A stretch of DNA of 64,000 nucleotides from Enterococcus faecalis (GTDB lineage Bacteria; Bacillota; Bacilli; Lactobacillales; Enterococcaceae). A program made the position numbers and the translations under genes. Location: NCBI RefSeq assembly GCF_029024925.1, contig NZ_CP118962.1:2264001-2328000 (forward strand), in the 5' to 3' direction. Positions 26,891 to 39,489 of the stretch are shown piece by piece. The notes under the pieces were generated by a model that saw nothing but the letters and a program-made list of their open reading frames with translations, had not been told where the DNA came from and made no database searches. The number at the start of each line of letters is the position of its first letter. Position 1 is the first letter of the stretch.

Positions 26891-28075
26891 TTATTTATTT
26901 TTGTGTTCTTTTTTGAACAATTCCACCATTTTTTGCTGTGGTTTTGGAAAAACATAGTCCGAAAATTGTTGTGCTGCCACCCATCGCTGCGACTCTAGTG
27001 TGGCTAATTCGCCTGTATTTCGGCCATAAAAGACTAAGATATGCCATTTTAAATGACTGAAAATATGAACGACTTCGCCTAAGGCACGTTTTTGCCAGAC
27101 AACTGTTTCATAGTCCGTAAAAAAGCTGACAGGTTCTTCAGCGACCAAAGGCTCTGTTACAGGCGCTAACTCTAAAGTTAATTGTTTTTCCGTTTCTACT
27201 GGTTGCGCCAGTTTTTGCAATTGTTGAAATTGTTTTTTGCTAATTTCTTCAATCGGAAACAGCCACATATTGGCTAACAAACCTGTTTCAGGTCGTTGTT
27301 CTAATAAAAATTCTTGCTTGTTATTTTCAATAATAGTGCCGACATAATACACATCTTTCGGCTTAACTTTTTTTGATTTGACTGGATAAGCGGTCATTTT
27401 ATCTGCCTGATAGGCCGCACAATATTGCTGAAGCGGACAGCTTTCACACTTAGGTGAAGTTGGGGTGCAGACGGCTGAGCCTAGATCCATTAAAGCTTGA
27501 TTAAAATCCCCTGGACGCTCACGATCGATGATTTTAAGCATCGCCGCTTCAAATACTTTACGACTACTCGCTTTTGCAATATCTGCATCAATTTCAAATA
27601 AACGGCTCACTACCCGCATGACGTTACCGTCAATTGCTGGTTCGGGGAGATTAAAGGCAATACTGCCAATCGCACCAGCCGTATAGGGGCCGATTCCTTT
27701 TAAACTCCGAATATCTTCGATTGTGTCAGGCATTTTCCCACCAAATTCTGAAACAATCTGTTGCGCTGCCACTTTTAAATTACGCGCTCGTGAATAGTAA
27801 CCTAACCCTTCCCAAGCTTTCAACAACTTATCATCTGGCGCTTCCGCTAAATCTTGAATCGTCGGAAACCATTCCATAAATCGATAAAAATAATCAATGA
27901 CTGTATCTACGCGAGTTTGTTGTAGCATAATTTCAGAAATCCAAATACGATATGCATCTGTATTCGCTCGCCAAGGTAAATTGCGTTTTTCTCGTTCATA
28001 CCAAGCTAAAAAATCTTCCTGGAATGAACTAACTTTTTCGGGACTCCACGCCTCCCAAGGCTCTTTATTCGTCAT
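26891..28075 (-). CDS. mutY: A/G-specific adenine glycosylase MutY
   Basis: Base-excision repair enzyme that removes adenine mispaired with 8-oxoguanine. 394 residues. Helix-hairpin-helix LKGIGPYTAGAIGSIAF with the catalytic aspartate in EPAIDGNVMRV; the catalytic glutamate in ISEIMLQQTRVDTV; [4Fe-4S] cluster cysteines C-X6-C-X2-C-X5-C in CTPTSPKCESCPLQQYC; and a C-terminal Nudix-like domain for 8-oxoG recognition (about 240-385). Its start overlaps the end of recX by 11 bases. Confidence 0.95.
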   Translation of the reverse strand: MTNKEPWEAWSPEKVSSFQEDFLAWYEREKRNLPWRANTDAYRIWISEIMLQQTRVDTVIDYFYRFMEWFPTIQDLAEAPDDKLLKAWEGLGYYSRARNLKVAAQQIVSEFGGKMPDTIEDIRSLKGIGPYTAGAIGSIAFNLPEPAIDGNVMRVVSRLFEIDADIAKASSRKVFEAAMLKIIDRERPGDFNQALMDLGSAVCTPTSPKCESCPLQQYCAAYQADKMTAYPVKSKKVKPKDVYYVGTIIENNKQEFLLEQRPETGLLANMWLFPIEEISKKQFQQLQKLAQPVETEKQLTLELAPVTEPLVAEEPVSFFTDYETVVWQKRALGEVVHIFSHLKWHILVFYGRNTGELATLESQRWVAAQQFSDYVFPKPQQKMVELFKKEHKNK

Positions 28076-28865
28076 GTTCTACTTCCTTTTCGCTAATAAA
28101 TTGCTGAATCAAATCATAGTCAAACCCTTTTTGGAATAAGCTTTGTTTGACTTTTTGAACTTTTTTAGAAAAATCAAATCGCTGATTGGCACGCCATAAA
28201 CGTTCGCCTTCCTTGTTTAACGCTTGTTGTTCTTGTTCTTCGTCCTTTTCAAAAGCTAAAGATTCCAAAGCTAGATCAATGATTTCATTTGTAAAGCCCT
28301 TTTGCATCAGATGCAGACGCGTTTTCTGAAGTGCATCTTTAAAACTTTTAGTTCGATAGCGTTTCATGGCTTTTTCTGCAGTTGCTGTGGCAACATTAAG
28401 CTGTTCATCTAACGTATAAAAGGTCAAACCATGCTGAATATCTTCTTCACTAATGCCTTTTTGCTTTAATTGTTGTGCCACATTTCGTGGTCCTTTATCA
28501 CTGGTTCGCATAGCTGTCCGTACGTAACTTTCACTAAAAATTGCATCATCTAACAACCGTAGCTCTTCTAAACGTTGAACGATTTTTACTCGATCTTCAG
28601 GTTCAATTTCTTTCTCTTTTAAATAAGTAAAAATCTCTTTCTTTGAACGTAATTGATAGCTTAAGTAATTCATCGCCATTTGTAACCCGACATCATAAGA
28701 ACTGGCTTTTTTTATTTCTTCTATTAAAGTATCTGATAACTCTTGACCTTTTAGCAGACGCTGCCGTACTAAAATATCTTCCGAGACACGCAGTTTTTCG
28801 CCTGAAGATAGCCAAAGTAGATAAAATTCACCTTTATCTTTACTAATTCGTGTGATTGTTGTCAT
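28065..28865 (-). CDS. recX: Regulatory protein RecX
   Basis: Modulator of RecA filaments. 266 residues, the long Firmicutes form, made of repeated three-helix units; typical segments are AMNYLSYQLRSKKEIFTYL, LDDAIFSESYVRTAM, DKGPRNVAQQLKQKGIS and RYRTKSFKDALQKTRLHLMQKGF. AGGAG precedes the ATG. The 3' end overlaps mutY by 11 bases, so RecX and MutY, both DNA repair proteins, are produced together. Confidence 0.92.
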   Translation of the reverse strand: MTTITRISKDKGEFYLLWLSSGEKLRVSEDILVRQRLLKGQELSDTLIEEIKKASSYDVGLQMAMNYLSYQLRSKKEIFTYLKEKEIEPEDRVKIVQRLEELRLLDDAIFSESYVRTAMRTSDKGPRNVAQQLKQKGISEEDIQHGLTFYTLDEQLNVATATAEKAMKRYRTKSFKDALQKTRLHLMQKGFTNEIIDLALESLAFEKDEEQEQQALNKEGERLWRANQRFDFSKKVQKVKQSLFQKGFDYDLIQQFISEKEVEHDE

Positions 28866-28996
28866 CTTATTCTCCTGCCCCTCTAAATCAGAACATATAT
28901 TCTACTATACCATAGAATCCTTGGAAGCCAAATAAATAAAAATGTGCTAAAATGGGAGGAAGTGAAAAATGTGAGATGACTAAAGGATGAAAGAAT

Positions 28997-30367
28997 ATGA
29001 CCCAACAACTAGTAAAAAAAGGCCAACAAATTTCTTTAAAAATTAAACGATTAGGAATTAATGGCGAAGGTATCGGCTATTATAAAAAATTAATTATTTT
29101 CGTTCCTGGGGCGCTACCGAAAGAAGAAGTGACTGCCACGATCACAAATGTTACACCCAAATTTGCTGAAGGAACCCTTCAATCTGTCAAAAAAGCTGCT
29201 AAAGATCGCGTGGTCCCTCCTTGTCCTGTCTATGAAACATGTGGCGGCTGCCAACTACAACATTTAGCCTACAAAGCACAATTAGACTTTAAAAAAGATT
29301 TATTAAAGCAGGCACTTAACAAATTTAAACCAGCCAATTATCAAAACTATGAACTACGAAAAACAATTGGGATGGAGAATCCTTGGAATTATCGAAATAA
29401 AGCCCAATTCCAATTACGCCAAATCGATGGCCAAGTAGAAGCTGGTCTCTATCAAGCTGATTCACATCAATTAGTACCGATTGATAACTGTTTGGTCCAA
29501 CAGCCTGCGACAACCAAGGTGATGAATACATTAGTTGATTTATTGAATGACTTTCAATTACCAATTTATGATGAACGTAAAAATAGTGGTATCTTTCGAA
29601 CATTAATGGTTCGAGTGGGCATCCAAACTGGCGAAGTCCAAGTAGTGTTCATTACACAATCGCAGAAATTTCCACAAAAAGAAAAAATGGTTCGCGCAAT
29701 TAATGAACAATTACCAGAAGTTGTTTCTATTATGCAAAATGTCCAAAATAAAAAAACCTCTCTAGTAATGGGTGATGATACCCTTCACTTATGGGGCAAA
29801 GAAAGCATTGAAGAACACATTAACGACGTTGTCTTTGATTTATCGCCGCGAGCATTTTTCCAATTGAATCCAGAACAAACGGAAGTTTTATATAATGAAG
29901 GAATCAAGGCCTTAGATTTACAACCAAACGAAACTGTTGTTGATGCTTATTGTGGCGTCGGGACCATTGGCTTAAGTTTAGCGAAACAAGCGCATCAAGT
30001 TCGTGGTATGGATACCATTCCCGCCGCAATTGACGATGCTAGATTCAATGCAAAACGACTTGGTGTTACGAACACACATTATGCTGTTGGAACAGCTGAA
30101 GACTTATTACCTAAATGGTTCAAAGAAGGCTTTAAACCTGATGCCATTGTAGTTGATCCCCCACGGACTGGTTTGGATCGTAAATTATTAACGGCCCTTT
30201 TGAAACAACCACCTAAGAAAATGGTGTATATTTCTTGTAATGTATCCACGTTAGCACGTGATTTAGTTCAATTAGCCAAAGTATATCAAGTAGACTATTT
30301 ACAATCTGTTGATATGTTTCCACAAACCGCTCGTTGTGAAGTTGTCGTAAAATTAACGAGAAAATAA
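28997..30367 (+). CDS. rlmD: 23S rRNA (uracil-5-)-methyltransferase, RumA/RlmCD type
   Basis: SAM-dependent enzyme that makes 5-methyluridine in 23S rRNA. 456 residues. N-terminal TRAM domain (about 8-65, KRLGINGEGIGYYKKLIIFV), iron-sulfur cysteines CPVYETCGGCQLQ (about 78-90), SAM motif VVDAYCGVGTIGLSLA, catalytic motif VYISCNVSTLARDL with the nucleophilic cysteine, and DPPRTGLD. In Firmicutes a single enzyme of this type (RlmCD) can methylate both U747 and U1939, so the exact position is not resolved. A -10 TAAAAT with TG extension is at 28948-28953. Monocistronic. Confidence 0.9.
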   Translation: MTQQLVKKGQQISLKIKRLGINGEGIGYYKKLIIFVPGALPKEEVTATITNVTPKFAEGTLQSVKKAAKDRVVPPCPVYETCGGCQLQHLAYKAQLDFKKDLLKQALNKFKPANYQNYELRKTIGMENPWNYRNKAQFQLRQIDGQVEAGLYQADSHQLVPIDNCLVQQPATTKVMNTLVDLLNDFQLPIYDERKNSGIFRTLMVRVGIQTGEVQVVFITQSQKFPQKEKMVRAINEQLPEVVSIMQNVQNKKTSLVMGDDTLHLWGKESIEEHINDVVFDLSPRAFFQLNPEQTEVLYNEGIKALDLQPNETVVDAYCGVGTIGLSLAKQAHQVRGMDTIPAAIDDARFNAKRLGVTNTHYAVGTAEDLLPKWFKEGFKPDAIVVDPPRTGLDRKLLTALLKQPPKKMVYISCNVSTLARDLVQLAKVYQVDYLQSVDMFPQTARCEVVVKLTRK

Positions 30368-30373
30368 AAAAAG

Positions 30374-30545
30374 GAGCGTGGGACAAAAATCACTTTGGAT
30401 TTTTGCTCCACGCTCAAAAACTGATAAACGGCGGGAACAGAACCAACTCCTTCGGAAATAAGCCGAAATTATCCAAAAATTAAAAAGCAATTTTCGGAAA
30501 TTTCTTCTTATTTCTCGGAGCTAAACGGTTCTGTCCCGACCTCCT
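30374..30545. repeat. Intergenic repeat copy 2 (long form)
   Basis: Begins with hairpin GAGCGTGGGACAAAAATC (30374-30391) / GATTTTTGCTCCACGCTC (30398-30415), the same core as at 23426 and 52113, then CTGATAAACGGCGGGAACAG, a central AT-rich inverted repeat (CTCC..GAAATAAG against CTTATTTCTCGGAG) and an end GGTTCTGTCCCG that pairs back to CGGGAACAGAACC. The head and tail sequences are shared with copy 3 while the centre differs. Confidence 0.85.
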
Positions 30546-30573
30546 TTAACTAATCAAACAATTATTTACTTAA

Positions 30574-30822
30574 TTAGCTATTTTTTCGTCCGAAGAAGAA
30601 TGAAACCACAGCAACTAAAATTACTGCCCCAATAATTGATGGCACAATTGCCATACCTGCTACGTGAGGACCCCAGCTACCTAAGATTTTTTCTCCGATA
30701 AATGAACCAACTAAACCGGCAACGATATTCGCAATCCAACCCATTGATTGACCTTTGCTTGTAAGTGCGCCAGCGATAGCACCGATAACAGCACCAACGA
30801 TTAAAACCCATAAAGTATGCAT
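30574..30822 (-). CDS. GlsB/YeaQ/YmgE family small membrane protein
   Basis: An 82-residue, three-helix, glycine-rich membrane protein of the transglycosylase-associated (GlsB) family. GxxxG motifs abound (VGAVIGAIAGALTSKG, NIVAGLVGSFIGEKILG, PSIIGAVILVAVVSFFFG). Members are stress-induced in enterococci, often next to gls24; here it stands alone. AGGAGG precedes the ATG. A promoter TTGTTA-16-CATAAT is seen at 30874-30901. Confidence 0.85.
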   Translation of the reverse strand: MHTLWVLIVGAVIGAIAGALTSKGQSMGWIANIVAGLVGSFIGEKILGSWGPHVAGMAIVPSIIGAVILVAVVSFFFGRKNS

Positions 30823-30873
30823 AAAATAATTCCTCCTAAATGCTTTATCTAGCGAATAATTCGCTATGTTACT

Positions 30874-30901
30874 ATTATGGACTACTTTTATTAGATAACA
30901 A
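30874..30901 (-). promoter_or_regulatory. Possible promoter of the GlsB gene
   Basis: Minus strand TTGTTA (30896-30901), 16-base spacer, CATAAT (30874-30879). Confidence 0.45.
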
Positions 30902-30954
30902 AATAGTTTGCTTGTTTCCGTGAAAAAAAAGCAATAATTTCTGATAATTTCATT

Positions 30955-30997
30955 AAAAAAGCTCAGAACAGGAGAAAGAAGTGCACTGTTCTGAGCT
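30955..30997 (-). terminator. Terminator of the beta-galactosidase operon
   Basis: AGCTCAGAACAG (30960-30971) / CTGTTCTGAGCT (30986-30997); the T-run (TTTTTTAATG) is on the minus strand. Confidence 0.88.
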
Positions 30998-31002
30998 TTT
31001 AT

Positions 31003-35557
<4,555 letters not shown>

Positions 35558-35600
35558 TTTACTACATCCTCTCTTTATCAAATTAATTAGTACTCACACA

Positions 35601-35616
35601 TTGTAAAACGCTTACA
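35601..35616. promoter_or_regulatory. cre-like site in the permease-araC intergenic region
   Basis: TTGTAAAACGCTTACA matches the CcpA consensus TGWAARCGYTWNCA at 12 of 14 positions (read as GTAAAACGCTTACA at 35603-35616). It lies 44 bases upstream of the permease ATG, the right place for carbon catabolite repression of the permease-lacZ operon. Confidence 0.6.
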
Positions 35617-35659
35617 GTTTTTTAAAAATAAAAAATGTTGCCTATTTCTTGTAAAGATG

Positions 35660-35688
35660 TTGACTTTTAGAAAGCCTTTACATACTCT
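35660..35688 (+). promoter_or_regulatory. Possible promoter of the AraC regulator
   Basis: TTGACT (35660-35665), 17-base spacer, TACTCT (35683-35688); AGAGGTG Shine-Dalgarno follows at 35694 before the ATG at 35706. Confidence 0.5.
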
Positions 35689-35705
35689 TATAAAGAGGTG
35701 ATAGC

Positions 35706-36536
35706 ATGCAAAATGTTTTTACAAATAATGTCAGCATCCTGATTAATGATCAACCTATTAGCCAAGAATTTCATCTTTATGAAGCTGGCTATGAAAAATG
35801 CCGCCCGACAAAACCAACTGAGTTTGCCCCTATTAATTATTGGGTTTTGCATTATTGTAGTGATGGTGAAGGCTATTTTTCAACACCCTTTATGGAAAAA
35901 CAACACATTACCGCTGGCGATTTGTTTATGATTCCAGCCAATTGTCGCAATATTTATTATCCTAATCGGCAAAATCCTTGGACCTATCATTGGGTCGGTT
36001 TTGTTGGAGATCTTTCGTCTCAGTATTTAGAAAAAATAGGCCTGACTACCGAAAATTGTATTTTAAAAGGAACTGTTGATAAGAAATTAGAAAGTTTATT
36101 TAAAAATATTTACCAAGAAGCGAAGAAACATAATCATTTTGGCAGTTTAAGTGAAAGCTTTCAATTGTTGAATTATCTAGAGCATCATTCCGTTACACAG
36201 CACGAAAACCAAAGCCAACAATTATTTAACCAAATTAAAATGGCTATTCACGAAAATTTTTCAAACAATCTTTCAATTAGTCAATTAGCTTCTGAGTATA
36301 ACATTGATCGTAGCTATTTATTTAAGCTATTTCAGCGTTATGAACAAACAAATCCTAGTATTTATGTACAAAACTTAAAATTGCAAAAAGCCTGTTCTCT
36401 GTTAAGAAAAAGTTCCTTAACCATCACGGAAATCAGTTTTGAAGCAGGTTTTTCTTCACCTTCTTATTTTTCAAAATTTTTCTTCCAGAAAAAAGAGATG
36501 ACGCCTCGACAATATCGTCAACAGTTTTTGACTTAA
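35706..36536 (+). CDS. AraC-family transcriptional regulator
   Basis: A 276-residue regulator: N-terminal AraC-type cupin that should bind a sugar (about 20-150, with EAGYEKCRPTKP and HYCSDGEGYF), and a C-terminal pair of HTH motifs (about 180-274: LSISQLASEYNIDRSYLFKL and ITEISFEAGFSSPSYFSKFF). The arrangement matches MsmR/RafR-type activators of glycoside genes in Gram-positive bacteria. It is divergent from the permease-lacZ operon with a 148-base shared control region, and presumably activates it in response to a galactoside. Confidence 0.88.
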   Translation: MQNVFTNNVSILINDQPISQEFHLYEAGYEKCRPTKPTEFAPINYWVLHYCSDGEGYFSTPFMEKQHITAGDLFMIPANCRNIYYPNRQNPWTYHWVGFVGDLSSQYLEKIGLTTENCILKGTVDKKLESLFKNIYQEAKKHNHFGSLSESFQLLNYLEHHSVTQHENQSQQLFNQIKMAIHENFSNNLSISQLASEYNIDRSYLFKLFQRYEQTNPSIYVQNLKLQKACSLLRKSSLTITEISFEAGFSSPSYFSKFFFQKKEMTPRQYRQQFLT

Positions 36537-36735
36537 AATAAATTGTTGCTTATCTGTAGTTAAAGAAAAAACAATTTATTTAATAATTTTCAAATTTAGG
36601 TAGTTCTTATAATTTATCTATTTTATAATTAATTAGGGTTTTATTATAGGTGGGAGTGTGATATATAGATTAATCAAAACCAATAAATAATTTACAAGTT
36701 TTAGCAAATAAACAATATTGGAGAGAAAGTGGTAG

Positions 36736-36837
36736 ATGATTGTATTGTTGTTAATTTGTCAAAGTAGACAATTAAATTTTATAGATATTTTACTAGCGGT
36801 AGTTGTTTTAGCAAAAGACAACTACCGTTTGCTATAA
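36736..36837 (+). CDS. Possible 33-aa hydrophobic peptide (low confidence)
   Basis: In the 353-base gap between araC and rplL an ATG with GGAGAG ten bases upstream opens a 33-codon frame: start MIVLLLICQSRQLNFIDILL, end KDNYRLL. It has a -10-like TATAAT at 36608-36613. Its last codons lie in an inverted repeat (36797-36827, GCGGTAGTTGT/ACAACTACCGT). Small hydrophobic peptides of this size are sometimes type I toxins, but no antisense RNA promoter is visible. The rest of the gap contains an AT-rich inverted repeat at 36535-36583 that may end araC. Confidence 0.25.
   Translation: MIVLLLICQSRQLNFIDILLAVVVLAKDNYRLL
36797..36827. repeat. Inverted repeat at the end of the small frame
   Basis: CGGTAGTTGT and ACAACTACCG form a ten-bp stem with an 11-base loop. 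The tail is not U-rich on either strand, so it is a weak terminator or a structured RNA end. Confidence 0.55.
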
Positions 36838-36866
36838 AAAAAGAACCCTTGCAACACAAGGGTTCT
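36836..36866 (-). terminator. Terminator of rplJL
   Basis: AGAACCCTTG / CAAGGGTTCT arms with a six-base loop; the U-run TTTTTTT is on the minus strand, just after the rplL stop codon. Confidence 0.92.
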
Positions 36867-36889
36867 CGAACATTCAAAAGTTGAATGAA

Positions 36890-37258
36890 TTATTTTACTG
36901 TTACTGAAGCGCCAACTTCTTCTAAAGCAGCTTTTAAAGCTTCTGCTTCTTCTTTAGAAACAGCTTCTTTAACTGGTGCAGGAGCGCCATCAACTACAGC
37001 TTTAGCTTCTTTCAAGCCTAAGCCAGTTGCTTCACGAACTGCTTTGATAACTTTAACTTTTTGATCGCCAGCTGCTGTTAATTCAACAGTGAATTCAGTT
37101 TGTTCTTCTGCTGCTCCACCTGCTGCTGGTCCAGCTACTGCTACAGGAGCTGCTGCTGATACGTCAAATTTTTCTTCGATAGCTTTAACTAATTCGCTTA
37201 GTTCTAAGATAGTTGCTGTTTCTAACTCAGCAACGATGTTTTCAATGTTTAATGCCAT
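36890..37258 (-). CDS. rplL: 50S ribosomal protein L7/L12
   Basis: Stalk protein of the large subunit that recruits translation factors; binds as dimers to L10. 122 residues: N-terminal dimerisation helices ([20 protein letters not shown]), an Ala/Gly-rich hinge ([19 protein letters not shown]) and the conserved C-terminal domain ([20 protein letters not shown], then [18 protein letters not shown]). It follows rplJ by 62 bases and uses its promoter; a strong terminator follows. Confidence 0.98.
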   Translation of the reverse strand: MALNIENIVAELETATILELSELVKAIEEKFDVSAAAPVAVAGPAAGGAAEEQTEFTVELTAAGDQKVKVIKAVREATGLGLKEAKAVVDGAPAPVKEAVSKEEAEALKAALEEVGASVTVK

Positions 37259-37320
37259 TTTGAATTTCCTCCATTTAAATTAAAATTGTTTGTTTTTTAT
37301 TTGTTTGAATTAGACTGCAA

Positions 37321-37821
37321 TTAAGCAACTTCTTCGTTTTTCTCTGCCACTGCTTTGACAGCGTAAGCCACGTTGCGGACTGGCGCTTGTAATACAGATA
37401 ATAGCATAGATAGTAAACCTTCGCGGTTTGGTAGTTTTGCCAACGCAGTAATTTGTTCCACTGAAGAAACTTTTCCTTCGATGACGCCACCTTTGATTTC
37501 TAATGCTTTTGCATCTTTAGCAAATTCGTCGATGATTTTAGCTGGTGCTACTACATCGTCGTTGCTGAATGCGACAGCAGTTGGGCCTGTAAAGACTTCG
37601 TCTAAGCCGTCTAAACCAACTTTTTTAGCTGCACGAGAAAGGATTGAGTTTTTGATGACTTTCATTTCTACGCCTGCATCACGTAATTGTTTACGTAAGT
37701 TAGTGACTTCTTCAACTGTTAAACCACGGTAGTCCACGATTACAACTGATGCTGCTGATTCAAATTTCTCAGCGGCTGCTTGAACTAGGGTTTCTTTTTT
37801 AGCGATTGCTGCTTCACTCAT
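37321..37821 (-). CDS. rplJ: 50S ribosomal protein L10
   Basis: Base of the L7/L12 stalk, bound to 23S rRNA. 166 residues with the usual N-terminal rRNA-binding domain ([20 protein letters not shown]) and the C-terminal helix that holds L12 dimers ([18 protein letters not shown]). AGGAGGTGA lies before the ATG. Expression is expected to be autoregulated through the L10 leader upstream. Confidence 0.98.
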   Translation of the reverse strand: MSEAAIAKKETLVQAAAEKFESAASVVIVDYRGLTVEEVTNLRKQLRDAGVEMKVIKNSILSRAAKKVGLDGLDEVFTGPTAVAFSNDDVVAPAKIIDEFAKDAKALEIKGGVIEGKVSSVEQITALAKLPNREGLLSMLLSVLQAPVRNVAYAVKAVAEKNEEVA

Positions 37822-37920
37822 TTATTTCACCTCCTGATTTTGATGGTGGAGTTGGACTTGGTTTACGATATGTAAAGTAGAAGAATCAAATGAAACTTCG
37901 CTCACTTCGTTCGCCAAGTA

Positions 37921-37962
37921 TTGTTTTACATCGGCTTTTTTTCAAAAAGTCGTGTAAAACAA
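37921..37962 (-). promoter_or_regulatory. Long hairpin in the rplJ 5' leader
   Basis: TTGTTTTACATCGGCTTTTT (37921-37940) pairs with AAAAAGTCGTGTAAAACAA (37944-37962) with one G-U pair and one mismatch. Transcribed on the minus strand it lies between the L10 leader and the rplJ start and may be an attenuator or processing signal. Confidence 0.6.
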
Positions 37963-37964
37963 CA

Positions 37965-38080
37965 AAACTCCATGCCACCGTAGACATAGAGGGACCGAAT
38001 TGTATATAACTCAACAATTGTCCTCGGTAGGAAATTAAGACTTGCGTCACCTACTGTCTTCGGTACAGTTAATTATTAAC
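37965..38080 (-). ncRNA. L10 leader (ribosomal protein autoregulatory RNA)
   Basis: The 322-base gap upstream of rplJ is transcribed from the promoter at 38088-38117. On the minus strand its 5' part reads through ACCGAAGACAGTAGGTGACG, CCTACCGAGGACAATTGTTG and GTATATACAATTCGGTCCC, with paired arms (CAATTGTTG... / AATTCGG...; CCTACCGAGG). This layout is the conserved L10 leader that binds the L10(L12)4 complex and represses rplJL translation. Assigned from position and partial motif recall, not from a covariance-model search. Confidence 0.75.
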
Positions 38081-38087
38081 CTCACTC

Positions 38088-38117
38088 ACTTTACCATAGG
38101 GTAAGTGAGTGAGTCAA
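38088..38117 (-). promoter_or_regulatory. rplJ promoter embedded in a palindrome
   Basis: Minus strand TTGACT (38112-38117), 18-base spacer, TAAAGT (38088-38093). The promoter coincides with an inverted repeat, CTCACTCACTT (38081-38091) / AAGTGAGTGAG (38103-38113). Confidence 0.65.
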
Positions 38118-38143
38118 GAATTTTTTAATTATTTTCTTTCAAA

Positions 38144-38833
38144 TTAGAAAGAAGCTTGGTCAACGTGGATTCCAGGTCCAAATGTTGTTGTTACTGAAAT
38201 GTTTTTGATGTATTGACCTTTAGCAGTTGATGGTTTAGCTTTTAATAATACGTCGTTAATTGTATTGAAGTTTTCAACCAATTTTTCGTTATCAAATGAA
38301 ACTTTACCGATTGGTACGTGGATGTTACCAGCTTTGTCAACGCGGTAAGTTACTTTACCAGCTTTAACTTCTTCAACAGCTTTTGTAACGTCCATTGTTA
38401 CAGTACCAGTTTTAGGGTTTGGCATTAAACCTTTTGGTCCTAAGACACGGCCTAATTTACCAACTGTAGCCATCATGTCAGGAGTCGCAACAACTACGTC
38501 AAAGTCGAACCATCCACCTTGGATTTTTGCAACCATGTCGTCGTCGCCTACGAAATCTGCACCAGCAGCTTCAGCTTCTTTAGCTTTTTCGCCTTTAGCG
38601 AATACTAAAACAGTTTGTGTTTTACCAGTTCCGTTTGGAAGCACAACTGCTCCACGGATTTGTTGGTCTGCTTTTTTAGGGTCAACGTTCAATTTGTAAG
38701 CAACTTCAACTGTTGCGTCAAATTTCGCGATGTTTGTATCTTTTGCTAAAGCTACTGCTTCTTCAACTGAGTAAGCTTTTGTAGCATCAACTTTTTTCAA
38801 TGCTTCTTGCATTTTTTTGCTCTTTTTAGCCAT
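38144..38833 (-). CDS. rplA: 50S ribosomal protein L1
   Basis: 23S rRNA-binding protein of the L1 stalk and translational repressor of the L11-L1 mRNA. 229 residues, typical length, with the signature [15 protein letters not shown] and N-terminal [16 protein letters not shown]. It lies 110 bases after rplK in the same transcript; that spacer contains a small stem (TTCATAT/ATATGAA). GGAGG precedes the ATG. Confidence 0.98.
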   Translation of the reverse strand: MAKKSKKMQEALKKVDATKAYSVEEAVALAKDTNIAKFDATVEVAYKLNVDPKKADQQIRGAVVLPNGTGKTQTVLVFAKGEKAKEAEAAGADFVGDDDMVAKIQGGWFDFDVVVATPDMMATVGKLGRVLGPKGLMPNPKTGTVTMDVTKAVEEVKAGKVTYRVDKAGNIHVPIGKVSFDNEKLVENFNTINDVLLKAKPSTAKGQYIKNISVTTTFGPGIHVDQASF

Positions 38834-38944
38834 TTTGTTTCCTCCTTGATTGTGGTTATAACGGTTGTACCTCCCACGTCTTTCATATCTTTAAATATGA
38901 AACGAACTGAGAAGCTACTTCTTTGAGTAAGTGTGGAATAAAAA

Positions 38945-39367
38945 TTATTCTACGATGATACCCATGCTTCGTGCAGTTCCTGCAACCATGCGCATTGCTG
39001 CTTCAACGTCAGCGGCGTTTAGGTCTGCCATTTTAAGTTCAGCGATTTCTTTCACTTGATCGCTTGAAACTGTTGCAACTTTAGTTTTGTTTGGTTCACC
39101 TGAACCTTTTTCGATTTTTGCAGCTTTTTTCAATAAGACTGCAGCAGGTGGTGTTTTAGTAATGAATGTAAATGAACGATCTTCATATACAGAGATTACT
39201 ACTGGAATAATCAAGCCTGCTTGGTCAGCTGTACGAGCATTGAATTCTTTAGTGAATCCCATGATGTTGATACCTGCTTGACCTAACGCTGGACCTACTG
39301 GTGGAGCTGGTGTTGCTTTCCCCGCAGGAATTTGTAATTTAACGATTTTTTCTACTTTTTTAGCCAC
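38945..39367 (-). CDS. rplK: 50S ribosomal protein L11
   Basis: Component of the GTPase-associated centre, needed for the stringent response through RelA. 140 residues with [18 protein letters not shown] at the N-terminus and the C-terminal rRNA-binding domain ([20 protein letters not shown]). The start codon is GTG at 39367 with AAGGAGG before it. First gene of rplK-rplA. Confidence 0.98.
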   Translation of the reverse strand: MAKKVEKIVKLQIPAGKATPAPPVGPALGQAGINIMGFTKEFNARTADQAGLIIPVVISVYEDRSFTFITKTPPAAVLLKKAAKIEKGSGEPNKTKVATVSSDQVKEIAELKMADLNAADVEAAMRMVAGTARSMGIIVE

Positions 39368-39393
39368 GAAAATACCTCCTTAAGTTCTCGTGC

Positions 39394-39425
39394 GTGGTTA
39401 ATGGGGTTGAGATTTCCCCTCCCAC
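39394..39425 (-). promoter_or_regulatory. Probable L1-binding stem in the rplK 5' leader
   Basis: On the minus strand GTGG-GA-GGGG pairs with CCCC-ATTAA-CCAC around AAATCTCAA, ending about 26 bases before the rplK GTG. It has the asymmetric internal loop expected of the mRNA copy of the L1 site on 23S rRNA, by which L1 represses its own operon. Inferred by shape and position. Confidence 0.55.
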
Positions 39426-39453
39426 TCAACGTACATTTAAAACATACCCTATT

Positions 39454-39482
39454 ACTATACATGATTCCCTTTACTTTTTCAA
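39454..39482 (-). promoter_or_regulatory. rplK-rplA promoter
   Basis: Minus strand TTGAAA (39477-39482), 17-base spacer, TATAGT (39454-39459), directly after the lsa(A) stop codon. Confidence 0.8.
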
Positions 39483-39489
39483 GATGTTT

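Noticed and set aside
36736-36866. Full type I toxin-antitoxin locus before rplL
   Set aside because: Only a weak small frame is seen; no antitoxin RNA promoter fits between the inverted repeat and the rplL terminator.
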